The notes under the pieces are model-generated. The model was not told where the DNA came from. It did not search any database and saw only the letters and a program-made list of their open reading frames with translations. From contig OZ022256.1 of the NCBI GenBank assembly GCA_963978905.1, positions 52,128,001 through 52,192,000 on the forward strand: a DNA stretch of 64,000 bases. Direction: 5' to 3'. The stretch is from Trichostrongylus colubriformis (lineage: Eukaryota; Nematoda; Chromadorea; Rhabditida; Trichostrongylidae). Shown here in pieces: positions 17,826 to 30,415 of this stretch (position 1 is the first letter of the stretch; every line of letters starts with the position of its first letter). The position numbers were made by a program, and so were the translations under genes.

Positions 17826-20800
17826 CTACAACACGAGGTGATCCATTGTCTGTTTTAGCATATCGTCGACGTATTGATCAACTCCTTTCACCGGTTCGTT
17901 GCTATCGGTCATCAGCTTGATGGAACCTGAAATAGAGTTTTATTCCACAGTGACGAAAGACACTCAAACATAAGCTACATAGTGACCAACACCCCACCAA
18001 ACCTTTTGCAAGCAAATAAACTCAAATTTTTGCCTAAAAGCTATGAATGTAGCTAATTGTAAGTACTGCTACAAGGAAAAAGTAGAGGCAGGATACACCG
18101 AGAGTCGGGAATTTCGGCAGAGGGGTCAGCGATAAGCACAAAATCTAAAATCTCAATAAGCAGATGAGAAGCAAAACGGATTTCACCGCAAACCCGTTCA
18201 ACTAAATGTGAAATACATATTTTTGCCTCAGGAAATGATATATAGCGGTAGCAAATTGCAACAAACAATCCGGCAACAGATACTGGTACTTTTTGGAACC
18301 GTCTACCAGCCAACGTAGTGAGCTCAATGTCTTCAAAATCTTTCAAAGGCAAAGCTAGAAGTATTTTAGAAGGTGAAGGCTGGTTCTAGATTGGGCTACC
18401 AAATCTAATGTCAAGGACAGTTACACTTAATTGAGATTTTATTGTATGTATATTATTTATTTACTTAGTGGGCGTATCTGTCCTTGAATAATACCATAAC
18501 CTTATGTTTTGTTTGCTAACCCTTGCTGTGACTGTTTTTGTAACTGGTGTATATGGATTTGAGTGGACGTTGGTGGTGTTGACGGACCTACTAAGATCGT
18601 ATCCGGAGGCGCACCACAGGAGATCTTGCGACTTACAGTGTTGGCGGCCCACTGCTCTTCACCACCTTTCGCCTCCACTCAACTTCACCCGTTCCCCACC
18701 CACCGCCAGTCATTTATGCTCTACTAAGCCGCTCATCTGTTTCTGTTTCTGTTTTTATCGGTCACTTTGTAAACAGTTTGCTTTGTTTTGTCTTGCTTGT
18801 TTTAAACCGATAATAAATCCTAATCCTAACCCTAATTGTAGACGTCTAAATTTCCTTTACACCTGGGAGTGCCCTGGGTAGAGGACAGCAAAGCCAGCCA
18901 GCCGTGAAGGTGCCACACTCTACAACTAGTCGGTCATCGTCAGCCCTATGATCGAAACGCATGCTTGGAGTATAATTCAATGTTTTCTTTCATTTTATTC
19001 GCTCCGCAACCTCTGGCAAGGGTGATCAATTTTTTGCATGAGCACAAGTGCTCCTCAGGCCCGCGTCAGACTTCGCGATTTTGCGGTGTCGTGGTGTCCA
19101 CACGCGACTTATGGTCGCGGTGTGGCGTGCGCAAGTGCGACGTCAAAAAGTCGCAGAACCGCAAAATCGCGAAGTATGACGGGGTCTCACGAAACTATGA
19201 AGTATAAAAGGGCATGGAGTGGCTCACCAAAAGATACTCGACGTCCTCGATTATGAGATACAGATAAACCAGTAACACTCGGTCGGGCATCGCCATTATT
19301 CTTTGAAAACACCGACTCTTCGCCACCGTTCGGCTGCTGTGGCCGTTTCGGTCGTGGTGGTTCCAGACTCAAGAGATGCGAGAGACTGTTGAATGGGCCG
19401 TCTGGAAAGAGATTTCTGCATCATTATATCAACAATTCAGAATAATAACACGAAATAAATCGCTAATCTTCAATGCTCAAACTAAATCCAAGCTGTCCTA
19501 TAGATCAAATAAGGAATTGGAAATTCACCTGGTAAAAGCTTGTCCAAATCCACGTTGTGAATATGATCGTTATTCCGGAACGCCACCTTACCGTATTCGC
19601 AAGCCGTTCCCATGAACAAAGCAAGGTCGAACACTCGAGCTGGATGAGGTGGATTGAAGAAAGACGAACCGTACGGTATCAACTCAATCTGTAAAAGCAA
19701 CTTCAGTGTCTGAGAAATATGGGCTGTATAGTTTTATAAATACTACTTAAAGTACTCATACCAAAAATACCCATGAATAAAAAAAGTAAAAAAAGGAAAC
19801 AATCTTGAGCCAGACGATCTTTCTCTATGTAGATAGCTGATGTGATGTATTCGCCCGCCCTGCATCACTAGCCGGTGGGGGTAGAGGCAGATGGGCGAGG
19901 GGCCATACCAAACAGCCCGAACGTTGCCTCGCCCCTTAGCAAGCCGCCCAGCAATGCGAGGCAGCGTGACTGGCAACGCTGTGGGATCGCCATAAAGACC
20001 TCAAGGCACGCTTTTCAATGGGAGTTTCGCTCGACACAAATCATCTCTCCCGATCTGGATAGGTCATTCACAAAAAAAAAAATGAACGGCGTGTTCTTTG
20101 AGAATGAGCGCTTCGAATGTTCGCAGTGTTAGGCGATCTTACATCAGGCGGTGCTGTGTGAACCGAGATGACGGAATCAACGCCTCACGCATCGACAAGC
20201 TTTCTCGAGCCAAGGCTGATCGATAGGCCAAGTACGCAGCCTAATGAGTCACTGATTGTCGCAGGAGCTGAAGACCTGACACCCTTCCTTCTGAACTAAT
20301 CCGAGTCAGCATTATATTTCCAATGATTATGACCAAGAAAACTGAGAGACCACTGGAATTAATGGTAACAGATTCCTGACAAGGAATGTATTCAGACGAC
20401 GCGAAAGACGGGAGGGAACGTACCAACTCGTTGTACTGCTCTTCTCTGACAATAGGAAGCCTAAGAGCGAGAAACAGAAAGGTTCCAATTTTCTGCGGAC
20501 TTCCTTTCCAGAAAAAGCCTTAGGTAATTGCCTCACGGTGGCTCCAGAATTACTGCATTCCATGGATTGTACCACGCCATTACTGCTTTGTTGAGCAGCT
20601 ACCCATTCGTGGAAATGTGGACCCGCTTCAAAGGATAGAAGACTCGTGGATAGAGACATATGGATAGAGAGAGGCAAGGAAGGAGAGAGATAAAAAGAGA
20701 GGGGGAGATCGCTGTATTTTCTTGTAATAACGCCAATCTTCTTACCCTCTATAAGGAATGTACTCATTTTCACACTCACCGAACCTCCATTAAAACCCCC

Positions 20801-23800
20801 TGTCGTTGAACACTATTAACACTTGAAGGATCGCGCACGGAAATCCCATTATTGCAGTTCCTCTCAAAATAGCTATGCTGGATTCAGCACTTACCTTTAT
20901 TCTAGCGCAGAAATCGAAAACTTGAAATAACAGACTCGTTTGAATTCCCGCCCATCCACATTTCAACAGTTGCCGGCAGGGAGGAGCGCAGGTAGGTGGA
21001 GCATCGCGCCCAATTCCAATTTGCTTTTCACCTGCATCACCGATCACGTGACCGCCGCAGATTTACTCCGTAGCTCTCGTGACCCAAACCACGATACCCG
21101 AGTGGACGAAGCTTTGAGGAAATGTAGCTCTCACGGATATTATCTCGCGTGGAAGTTTACAGGTGGCCCGTAAGTAAAAACCACAATATACCTATGTGAG
21201 GATTTGAAAAACTCAAATTTCAGTGGAAGCTCCTTTTAACTCACTGCGTACTGAAGAAATTGATGCTCGTCGAGATGATTCAGCATGTGCCTCAGTGCCA
21301 CAGCCACGTATGGCCAAAGAAGTTTAGCTGGTGCTGAAGCTTGCTCCTCTTCGAGCTCATCGACACATACTCGAGCCGCTAACTCGATTTCACTTTGGGA
21401 CACTCGTTCCACATGTAAACGAATCTGAAAAAAGGATGGAATGTGATTGCTCATCTTGTAATATCTGAAATCAGGGGCATTTCTCAAATACTGCTTCACC
21501 TTTCCATATTTGAAGACACCGGAGAGAAATTCGGAAGGATTACAGAGTCGCGGCAATAAGTAATTTCATTCATTCGACCGCGTTCACACTCTGCGGTGCC
21601 GGCCAAAGGGCGTGGCTGCGTGTCTCTGCGTCTCCGCCTGTGCCACCCTGTCTCGTTGGCTACGTCGTCTCTGCGTTTCCTCCGTGTGCCCCGCTATCTG
21701 TGAATGCAGCTACGCCTTGCCGGCGCAAAATATGAACGCGTCCTTCCCTGTCGCCTCCTCTGCTTCAGTCGCCACTAAGGGTAGATGCAGACGGCGAGGG
21801 TCTATGCCAGCCAGCCGCGAACATTTTCTCGCTCACGCAGCAACTCGGGCAGTGAAGCGATGCTGCTCGAAGAAGCGCTAATTGCAAAATGCTAAATTTT
21901 TTTCAATTTCTCATTTTTTTTCAACGCGAGTTTCGCTACATATCATCCCCTTATCACGGGCCTATTCATTAACAGAGAACATCGTTTCCAGTACTGTTCT
22001 CGTTCACTGCCCCTTCCCGATGCATCTGATAGCTGTTCTACATGGCTAAAAGCTTACAGAATTTGTGGATTCAAAAGGCTTATGGGCACAAAGCGGCGGA
22101 CACACACGTGGGATTCTGCAACGTTTTCAAAAATCAACATCGAACTTCTACTATACAAAAAGGATAACGCCCTCTTCCCGACCGCCCGTCTGTAGTACAT
22201 TGAAGCACCATTATAAACGTAGTACTCACTGGATCCGAAGTAAGCAGTATTCCACTCATCCATTGGTAATTCGTATTGAAATGTGGTGCTATTGATCTGC
22301 ATATATCGATAAATGTGGTCTGATCGGGTGTGACTAGTGGGAAAGTGAGTCGTACAAGCAACTGCACCTCCATTTCCAGAGGTACCGGTGTCCAGTGGAG
22401 CACCTGAGCGTTGTCAGAAATAAAGAAAAGCCGATAACAGAACTACGTCTTCGCTCTGAATAAACTTACAGGAGCTTTACTTGGAACAGAGCGTTCACTG
22501 GTATCGTTGATCGCAAACTGGACCATTTCATTGAAAAATGAATCCATTATGGGCTGAAACCTTGTTTATATGAAGCGCATCATAATTACATCTCCTCAAA
22601 AAAAAACATAAAACGGTAATGAAATCAGCAGTTCACGAAATTTCCTCAATTGAAATTTGAGTAAATGTGGATAATTGAGTTCTGTGAGTTTTGGAGTGGA
22701 AGTTTCAAAATCTGCTTATACAAAAGCGAGTCAAGCTGTGTCGAGAGATCCTCGAATGAAGGTCATATTCCGGTCGTTGAGGAGATGGATGCTGTATACT
22801 TACCTACACCGTTTCGTAGTGCCTGATAGGGCGTGGCCTACGGACTTGGGTGAGAGTGCATCGAACTCTCTCACTCCGCCACACACTCTCATTCTCGCCA
22901 CTCACCCACGTCCGTTGGCCACGCCCTATCAGGACCTCTGAAATGGAGTATACGTACTCGGATGGGTGGGTTCGCCACCAGATTCTAGCATCGTTTGGGG
23001 AGCTTTCACCATGAAGGCAGCATTTCGATGAAAACACTAGAGGAATTCTCAACAACTACCTCTCCTTTTGGGTTTTATTTTACAGATAAGGTGATAAGAA
23101 AAATTTCGCCAATCGATAATCATTCCCTATACTTCTTTTTTACTATGTATGTATGAAGTGTCTTTTAAGAGTCACCATTTTCAATTCGGTATCCCATAAT
23201 AACATCAGTCATGGAAGGAGATCATATGGCGTGTGAAATTCGGTTGGACGAGGATCGCATTTCTTCGAAATTTTGACGTTGAACACGTCCCCTTTATTAA
23301 CGTAGCAGGCGGATCCTTTTAGTGGGATCGTATTTCGAATATTTGATAGAATTTTTTTCGACAAGATGCTCAACTCTGCAAGGAAGAACCCACTTTAATA
23401 TCGTCATCAAGTGAAACGGTCGTGTACGTAAGTGCAGGAATCGTTTGCCATCGCCTTAACTGTTCCATTCGATCGTTCTTCCATGCTGAACCATTCGGAA
23501 GTCGGCTACAAAAATGAACAGGATTATACATAACCATGGAAGTGAAGATAATCAATTTATATCACTACAAATCTTGCAATCGAAGTAATTAGAGCAAGAG
23601 AACAAAGACCGCCGGATCAAGCTTTGCCTATTAGCGGACATGCCTTGCAGAATCTCATGACATCCCGTTGACATTGATTTTCAATAAAGACCCCTCTCAA
23701 ACAAAGGAGAAAAGTCTAATACACGCCCCCCAATTTTGTTAAGTTCTACCCGCTGTAGAAGAAGCCTTCCCCTGACTTCATTTGCCAAGGTGGACCTTTC

Positions 23801-26800
23801 TGAAACCAGAATGGAGATGAAGCTTAAAATAATTTCACCTACAATACCGCTCACGTTCGGTGAATAATCTTCGCCTTGCAACGGTTTGTTCGCGAACAAA
23901 CCGTCGCACCGTCATAACATTCTTCAAAGTGGATGAAATAGAAAGATTGAAAACGCATCGAATTCCTCTCGATGCGGCGAGTTCAATGGTTATGAAATGT
24001 CGAATTTTGTAGAGCAATTGTTTTAGAAATCGTGCGAAAACGCGTTTTCGCGTCTTTCCGCTATAAATGAATTGCTTATTGATTTTTTTGTCGAACTTGT
24101 ATACGTTTTCGTGAGTGGAAAATGGCTTAGTATCGAGTTCGAGGAAACCAAAGATTTGTAGTACCATCTTGTAGAGCTCCACGAGCTGGTCACGAGGTTC
24201 CATTTCATCCACTTTGAAGAAAGTTATGACGGTGCGATGGTTTGTTCGCGAACAAACCGTCGCAAGGCAAAGATTATTCACAGAACGTGACGGTATTGTA
24301 CTTCATCCCAGCGCTAACCTTTTTTGAGGTTACTTGTTACTCACTCGAATTTCATTTTGAATCGTTGTGGATTTACATTGGGTACTGAACCTTTACCTGG
24401 GTGGCAACGAAATTATAACGGCTTTTCCCCTATAAGGAAGTTTGCCATTTGTCCCAACCCAAAGCAACGGAAGGATTAACGCATGTAATTGTTAGTGAAA
24501 TCCAGTCTGGGAGCGATCTTCGGCCAGTTCATCCGCAACCGCAACTCGCTTTACAAGGAAAAAACAGCGAGATTAACCGAGCAGGAACCAACTTATTAGA
24601 TGGGTTTGGGGCTACATGGGATTCCCCACACTGAGCCCTTGAAGGCATTGAGAGGGAAATCGGCAGGTTGTGGAATATGAAAGTAGGGGCGTTCAGCAAT
24701 GTAACAGTAGAAACAGAACGAAATAAAACGGCGAAAAAACTGAAATATAGGGACTCGAAAGCCCCCTTTTCACGTGCCCTCTGCGCCACCAGCCGGTGGT
24801 AGACTGCAAACAAGAAAGAGGCTGAATCAGCCGGCCGCGAACGTCGACCCGTGCCTGCCGACAACTCGCCCGGCTGATGAACTGCAAAGCGACGCGCCGT
24901 GCTGTGGGATCGTGATAAATCCCCAAGCCACGCTTTTTTGATGCGAATTTCACCGCACACCACCTCTTTGGAAGTGGAAGGTTTATTTTCAGAGAATCTT
25001 CCCAGTTCTCACTTTATCCTTACCCCCCCCCCCCCCCCCCCCCCCGGTGCCTTTAACCAGTGCGTTAAATGGCCAATAGGGATTGAAAAGGTAAAACAAA
25101 ATCTTATGCACCATATGCTCTTGTATTCAAAGAAACTCGTTTTTTGATTAGAAACCCTGATCAAATCACCCAACATGACAGAAAGCGAATGAATGAACAA
25201 AACACCATGTAAATTGAAGATGTATCCAATAAAAGACAAATAAAAATGAATACACGTGATAATCACTCAAGTCAGATTAACTTACGCAATTTTCTGTGAG
25301 AAACGCTGATTTTCCTCATGAGCTCTTCGGAATTCAGCTCTAACAGCCTCGTCAAGTTGGTCGTTATCTGCATCACTCCACTGCTTCTTGATCACCGCGA
25401 ATTTCAAGTTTTTCTCTGCCTAAAAAAGTCTTATTAGTTTCAGGGTTATAACAACTGGAACGGAAAACCTCTGGCAAAAGAGGTTCATTGCGCAGTAGCT
25501 AGTAAAAAGCATTAGTGGGCGCACACGCGTCTTCGATGCGATAATCGCGATGGTCAAGAATAAATGCATTTTTACAACAGCAATGGAGAGGAGCAAGAAC
25601 AAAGTCGGTAATTCGCGAATAGCCTATCGGCTCAACTCCGCGTTCACGCTTTGCGGTGCCAGCGGCAGGGCGCGGTGGCGTGTCTCTGCGTCTACCCTTT
25701 CTCGTTGTCTGCGTCGTCTCTTCACCTCCCTCGTGCCACTCCGCCTCGCTGCCTGTGAACCCAGTCACGCTCTGCCGACGCAAAGTATGAATGCAGCCTA
25801 GTACGAGTAAGATAATAACTAAAAAATACATAGTGACATGAATGAGACATGCACAAGATGTGTTGTGCAAAACATGTCCATTATGGGCAACACACTTGGT
25901 ACAAAGACACATTAATTTTTTCAATATTTTAGGTTCAGTTTAAGTACTGCGGTGGGCATATGTATAGTAGTGCGAGTGTACAGGTGTATATCGTTCAAGG
26001 ACAAAAAAATGAATTTCTCTCTTACTCATATATTTATGTTGTATTTGCTTGATAAAGACCGCATGAAAACTTTCTTGCGAAATAGTGAGAATCGGCCTAA
26101 GATGCAGCTCTTCCTAGTGGTGGCCAAGGGCCTAGGGTTTTAGAGTGAATGCTCGCCCCGTCGTCCGCCGCGATCATAGACGCATATGGGGACAGAAACT
26201 TATGTAGGCTCCGCTCCCTCGGCCACCACTTTAAGGAGCTGTATCTTAGCCGAATTCTCACTTTTGCACGTAAAAGTTTGCATGCAGCCCTTATTTGACA
26301 AATACAGCATAAATAAAGGGGTGACAGAAAAACTCATTTTTCCATGCACTATTTCTTTAAGTCAGGAACTCGCGCAGCAAGGGCAAGCTGTTTTCTTCGC
26401 GTGTGATTGTCCCGAAAAACATCGGTCTTATTTCACTTTTTTCTTTTTTTTAGAACTTCACTGAGACTCAGACTTTTTTCAGTATACGCTATCTTCGCGT
26501 GATATATCGTGCGACACATAAGGACAAGGAAAGACAGTTTCGGTGAAAAACGCAGGAGCGAAAATCCAATTAGCTCCTCTCATTACTCACTGTTTGCAGT
26601 ACAAATGCATGATGCATTTGCAGCGCAAGTATATACTAGGAGTTTTGCAAAGAATGTAGCAAAAATCAAGGAGTTATTAAATTGTGGCTGACAGCATCAT
26701 TGAGGATCGTGCTGATTTCTTTATTCATAGTTGATGTCTGATCCCTGCACTACTTTTGCAGACATTACAGTCTGTGCTATCAAATATAAGGCATAGTATC

Positions 26801-27982
26801 ACAATAATAAATATATTTGAGGAATAGTTGCTGAACAGAAGGATTAAGTTAGATTGTGAGCATCAAAGTTAAAGACACCGTTAAGGCTAATTTTGGCAAA
26901 ATGTGGGATAATCATGGCGTATGAAAGTCGAAGTGCTCAGTAGGGAGAAAAACGGAATGGAATGGTCAAAGACCCGAAAAATAGCAAATAGGGAATTCTC
27001 CTTTTTTCTCTTCTGTCCCCTCTGCCTCGCTAGCCGCTGAGAGTAAAATGCAGACAGCGAGCCGCCACTCAAAGTGGTTGCCTCCGCAGAAACTCGCAAA
27101 TTGCAGCCTGGCAGCCGCGCAACTCAGAACGAGACAATGAGTGGGCGACAATGTCCTCGAAGCATTCCTTTCAGCGAGATTCTCGCCAGATATAATCTTT
27201 ATTTCACTAAAATTTTTCTTACAAAAAACATAGTTCCCCTTCATTTTATGCTTTCCTCCTTGTGGAGCTTTGGAGCGCGTTTTTTGGCTCATTCAGTCAG
27301 CCGTAAAATTTCAGAATCTAATTTCAATTTTAATACGATAACCAAGAGAACAATTAGATTGAGAACATTGGAATCAAATGCGTTTCTAAGCCTATTCTTT
27401 CCGTCGTTGAATTTCCCAATGCAATTTCAAATTTTCGTTCATGCAGAGAAAATATATCGGCTACAGAAAAGGACGTAAATAGTAAGCGCTCGTCATAAAC
27501 CCCTCCTGAATGCGCCATGCTTTCAATTTCCGCTCGAATTATGGATTGTAAGTAGGCGAACTTGTTCCGCACAATGAACTACGGCTGCAGTTCAGTTCTC
27601 TTTTATTCGATCTGCAGTTGTCGTAGTAACAAACTTTGGTAAAACACGCCTAATCTAGACGGTATTCCATTCGTAAACCTATCAGATGGGTGGACGCAAC
27701 TGCAGACCACTGCACTATTTCTACTATCAGATCAAAAGGAGGGAAAGATGTAAAAAAAATCACGGGAAAAAGTCTCTAGAGCAGCAGACTACTTGTATAT
27801 GTAGTATTTCGAATAGGACTAAAAATACCTTTACTTGAATGATTTTAGCTTGGTGCCTCATTTGACACACTCTCAATAGAGTATATATCGTGCCAACATC
27901 AAATAAATATGGTGCTTACCATTAATATCCCTTTATCGCCATAAAGGCCATTGTCGAAGACGACAATAAATCTCAGCCGCAT
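17826..27982 (-). CDS. Unrecognised conserved-looking gene, about 14 exons, about 580 aa
   Basis: I do not recognise this protein. Exons with good splice signals and matching phase: 27982-27920 (ATG, MRLRFIVVFDNGLYGDKG), 25419-25286, 23505-23394, 22553-22470, 22403-22230, 21424-21245, about 21023-20895, then one or two uncertain exons at about 20790-20530, 20460-20424, 19688-19529, 19401-19228, 18354 to 18073 or 18067, and 17926-17826 with stop TAG. Phases close across the first six junctions and across the last five. The protein is soluble-looking: no signal peptide or clear membrane span, mixed acidic and helical segments (SEIELAARVCVDELEEEQAS, LLWPYVAVALRHMLNHLDEH), a Ser/Pro-rich linker (PPRPKRPQQPNGGEESV) and a helical C-terminal part (VPVSVAGLFVAICYRYISF). 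An alpha-solenoid or subunit of a large complex would fit, but this is inference. Introns contain MITEs, family K copies, foldbacks and a 23-C tract. Existence of the gene is well supported; exon borders near 20.5-20.8 kb are not. Confidence 0.74.
19058..19186. repeat. Palindromic MITE, 129 bp
   Basis: Terminal arms GCCCGCGTCAGACTTCGCGA and its imperfect complement enclose paired TTTTGCGG/CCGCAAAA and ACACGCGACTTATGGTCGCG stretches. It lies in an intron of the 17826-27982 gene. Confidence 0.8.
19860..20080. repeat. Interspersed repeat family K, copy 2 (right part)
   Basis: It carries the family signature GTGGGATCGCCATAAAGACC then AAGGCACGCTTTTCAATGGG, preceded by a GC-rich AGCCGGTGGGGGTAGAGGCAG segment. 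It is intronic to the 17826-27982 gene. Confidence 0.7.
21576..21742. mobile_element. MITE family A copy 2
   Basis: Its ends are GACCGCGTTCACACTCTGCG and GCAAAATATGAACGCG. The inner CGTGGCTGCGTGTCTCTGCG motif is shared with copies 3 to 8. It is intronic to the 17826-27982 gene and directly abuts a family K copy. Confidence 0.85.
21770..21945. repeat. Interspersed repeat family K, copy 3 (right part)
   Basis: It has the family's GGTAGATGCAGACGGCGAGG and TTTTCAACGCGAGTTTCGCT motifs, placed just beside MITE copy A2. Confidence 0.65.
22822..22933. repeat. Palindromic MITE, 112 bp
   Basis: Arms CCTGATAGGGCGTGGCCTAC and its complement at 22910-22933 pair closely. The middle has paired GGGTGAGAGTG-like tracts. 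It is intronic. Confidence 0.85.
23841..24300. mobile_element. Foldback element, family D copy 1 (460 bp)
   Basis: Arms of about 120 bp start ACAATACCGCTCACGTTC and contain the self-palindrome TTTGTTCGCGAACAAA in each arm. A minus open frame of 148 codons spans nearly the whole element and, with flanking bases, runs from 24281 to 23835. It resembles no protein I know. It lies in an intron of the 17826-27982 gene. A degenerate relative lies at 29700-30060. Confidence 0.85.
24670..24985. repeat. Interspersed repeat family K, copy 4
   Basis: A nearly full-length copy: ATGAAAGTAGGGGCGTTCAG, then GGCGAAAAAACTGAAATA, GTGGGATCGTGATAAATCCC and CGCTTTTTTGATGCGAATTT. Confidence 0.75.
25023..25045. repeat. 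Poly-C tract (23)
   Basis: An uninterrupted run of 23 C (poly-G on the minus strand) sits in an intron of the 17826-27982 gene, about 240 bp from an exon. Confidence 0.95.
25637..25799. mobile_element. MITE family A copy 3
   Basis: It runs from CCGCGTTCACGCTTTGCGGT to GCAAAGTATGAATGCAGCC and has the shared interior GGCGTGTCTCTGCGTCTACC. Confidence 0.88.
26030..26380. repeat. Foldback repeat family L, copy 1
   Basis: The left arm (TTGCTTGATAAAGACCGCATGAAAACTTTC) is the imperfect complement of the right arm (GAAAGTTTGCATGCAGCC-like sequence followed by TTGACAAATACAGCATAA). GGGTGACAGAAAAACTCATT follows. Related inverted pairs lie at 28360-28740 and 42950-43530. Confidence 0.65.
26915..27080. 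repeat. Interspersed repeat family K, copy 5 (left part)
   Basis: Signature TATGAAAGTCGAAGTGCTCA then GACCCGAAAAATAGCAAATA. It is intronic to the 17826-27982 gene. Confidence 0.65.
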
Positions 27983-28359
27983 TTTATATGATTTCCTCAG
28001 TTGACCCAATCAATCCTGGATAGAATTCGTGTCGTGATAGCTAATTATCCACAAATGGGGTTCGTGCATGCTCAGCTTTCATTTCGAGCGAAAAATTACA
28101 TACCCGACGCGTTGTCCCATATATTAAACCTGCAATATATAGGATGCGGCCAAGGTATTGATGGCTTTACAGAACCTAACCATTAGCATGCTAGCAATAA
28201 AGAAGGTGTCGGCATAAATTCTTCTGGTATCTGTGATTAAAACAATTCATAACGTGCCCCCAGAAATCGATATGATCACCTTTGAATTTGAGACTTTAGC
28301 AAAGACGGTGATGGAAGGCATTTGACGTGGAGCACAGGTAATTCACTACGAATCGTCCT

Positions 28360-28740
28360 GATGTGGGCCGCATGCAAAGTTTCACGCGAAATATGTGATT
28401 CGGCTAAAATACAGCACCACAAAGTCACGGTCGGTTAGGCGAGACCTCTAAGCAGGTGCCCACCCCATTGTCCACCGGTCGGGGACTCACTGTAAGAACC
28501 AAATGTTACGTAAACAGTCTCAATCTGCGTTCCCAACCGCGGCGAACGATGGAACGGGGGACTTTTATTGCGCGCCCTGCCCACCCGTCCGAGAATTTGA
28601 GGAGCTGTGTCTCAGCCGGGCTCACCGTTTTTCGCCTGAAATCTTGCATGCGGTCCGCATCAGCAAATACACTTCAATATAGGAGTGACAGAAAAATCTT
28701 TTTTCCATGGAGGATTCCTTTAAGATCCCGACAGTTTGAA
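28360..28740. repeat. Foldback repeat family L, copy 2
   Basis: The left arm has GGCCGCATGCAAAGTTTCAC. The right arm has the complement-like CTTGCATGCGGTCCGCATCA followed by AGGAGTGACAGAAAAATC. TTCCCAACCGCGGCGAACGA in the middle also occurs inverted in copy 3. Confidence 0.7.
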
Positions 28741-29699
28741 GAGGAATTGCTTTGATTGCAATGCAGGAGCACTTTAAGAATTGCACAATCCGGTGTTATC
28801 CAAGTCAAAACCAATCTGTACATCATGAAGAGGCATGTACACCCTTGGATGATTTATGACTTCGGATCAGGGACAGGCAAGAGTCGAGAAAATCTCAGAA
28901 TTTCGTATTTTGGGTTTAAAGTTGAGAAGAGTCGTATTTCATGAAATTCCTCGAGTAATATTCCACAATCAGCTCTTTTTGAATGATTTTTGGACCGACA
29001 AATGATAGGTGATCTTTAAAAAGGTGGTCAATTCATAGGCATACCCACATTACGTAGAAACGATATCATTTTCAATTAATTACCTTTTTTTAAGGGGGAC
29101 ACCTTGAGTGTACTGCCAGATAGGTCAACCTGAGAGGTAGGAGATTGGGAAGCCGTATTTTCGGAGTTTTTAGAAAGTACACATCTTCATCCAGAAGGAT
29201 CAACAAGCCATTATCGGTCTCCAATTATCTGCGAATTTTTGAAAATACACAATCGCAATGACATCTTTGATGTGGAAATTGAGCCCCCACATGCATTGCT
29301 GAACTTCAACCACACATTCCCATGTATCTATAAACACTCTGATTGCGCACTCTTCGGTATATCACATTCCAAATGAGCTGTGTGAGAAAATGCAGACGTG
29401 AGGGTAATAACACCATTTGGTCGGCTAATCCCGCTTTTCTACGATGGGCGTACTTCAATAATGACAACGATCGAAAGTAGTAATGAACCTTTAAATGGCG
29501 GCGAAAAATTTGGGAAAAGTATTAGACGAACATAATAAATAGAAAAAAGAATATACGCTGTCGATTCCTTGTTGGAATACGCCGCGCACCCTAGTTCCAT
29601 TCAGAATCGAGGGTACATATGTATAAAAATAACGCCCCCAGACTTTGTAAAAGCTATTTTTAAACAGCCGCCCCATGCCCTGACACACAATACCGCTCT

Positions 29700-30060
29700 T
29701 TTTCTAAAAAAATCTGCACTTGGCGACGCCAATCCGCGCAAGCTGTCGCGCCGTCATAATTTCGTTTAATGTGAATGGGGAAAATTGAAAGCGTTGAATT
29801 CGTCTCGATGCGACGAGTTCAACAACCTATAAAATGGTGAATTTCGACAGGTGGATCACCAGCTTTTCAGTGGAGATACCAAGATTCTTTTTTTAAACCT
29901 TCAGGCAAAGCTCGCCGCAACGGGACGAATCCAATGCTTTCAATTCTTTTTCCATTTTATCCTTACTAAACGGATTTATGACGCTTCGTCGGTTTGCGCA
30001 GGTTAATCCGTCGCCAGGCGTCGATTTTTCAAAAAATGTGAGCGGTATTGTAGTCCATCC
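29700..30060. repeat. Degenerate family D relative
   Basis: GAATTCGTCTCGATGCGACG and GAGCGGTATTGTAGTCCATC parallel GAATTCCTCTCGATGCGGCG and GACGGTATTGTACTTCATCC of the 23841-24300 foldback. The GTTCGCGAAC palindromes are lost. Confidence 0.6.
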
Positions 30061-30415
30061 TTTTCGGAATCGACGTTGAAAAAAATCGATTTTCAGCAGC
30101 TCTACTTCATTTTTTCTTCCCTTTCATGCTTTAGCAACTCGTATTCCATTACAAAATTATTTTCATATTCGGCTTATTCTTTGGTCCTTGGTTTTCTATT
30201 CACCCCAACTCATCGATGAGCCGCGGGGGTGAATAGAAAACATAATGGTTCGTATGAGAAAAACGAGGCGAAACGAACCACAAACTCATTTAAATATTAA
30301 CTTTATCACAACTTTTTTCATTTTTTCTCCTTTGTTATTAGACTACCACATCTTTCAATTGGAGCCAAAAATTACGTTGGCTTGCTGAAATACTTTATTA
30401 GCTATTCACATTGTA

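Larger units (their letters stand above)
27983..30413. other. Region upstream of the 17826-27982 gene; repeats only
   Basis: Apart from family L (28360-28740) and the degenerate family D relative (29700-30060), no exon was recognised. The start codon at 27982 implies a promoter here, but no motif stands out. Confidence 0.4.

Noticed and set aside
18810..18840. AATCCTAATCCTAACCCTAATTG looked like telomere repeats
   Set aside because: The nematode telomere unit is TTAGGC. Only two or three irregular units occur here, so this is not a telomere.
20327..20779. 150-codon minus frame as a single exon
   Set aside because: Only parts look coding, and splice acceptors and donors inside it belong to the 17826-27982 gene. 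The leading part is a purine-rich low-complexity stretch.
21245..21556. Extending the exon at 21424-21245 upstream to include PRLCNPSEFLSGVFKYGK
   Set aside because: No acceptor exists before that segment, and the join 22230 to 21424 is already in phase without it.
22054..22302. Second open frame INSTTFQYELPMDEWNTAYF overlapping exon 22403-22230
   Set aside because: Using it needs a 59-nt intron with a poor donor and leaves the next junction out of phase.
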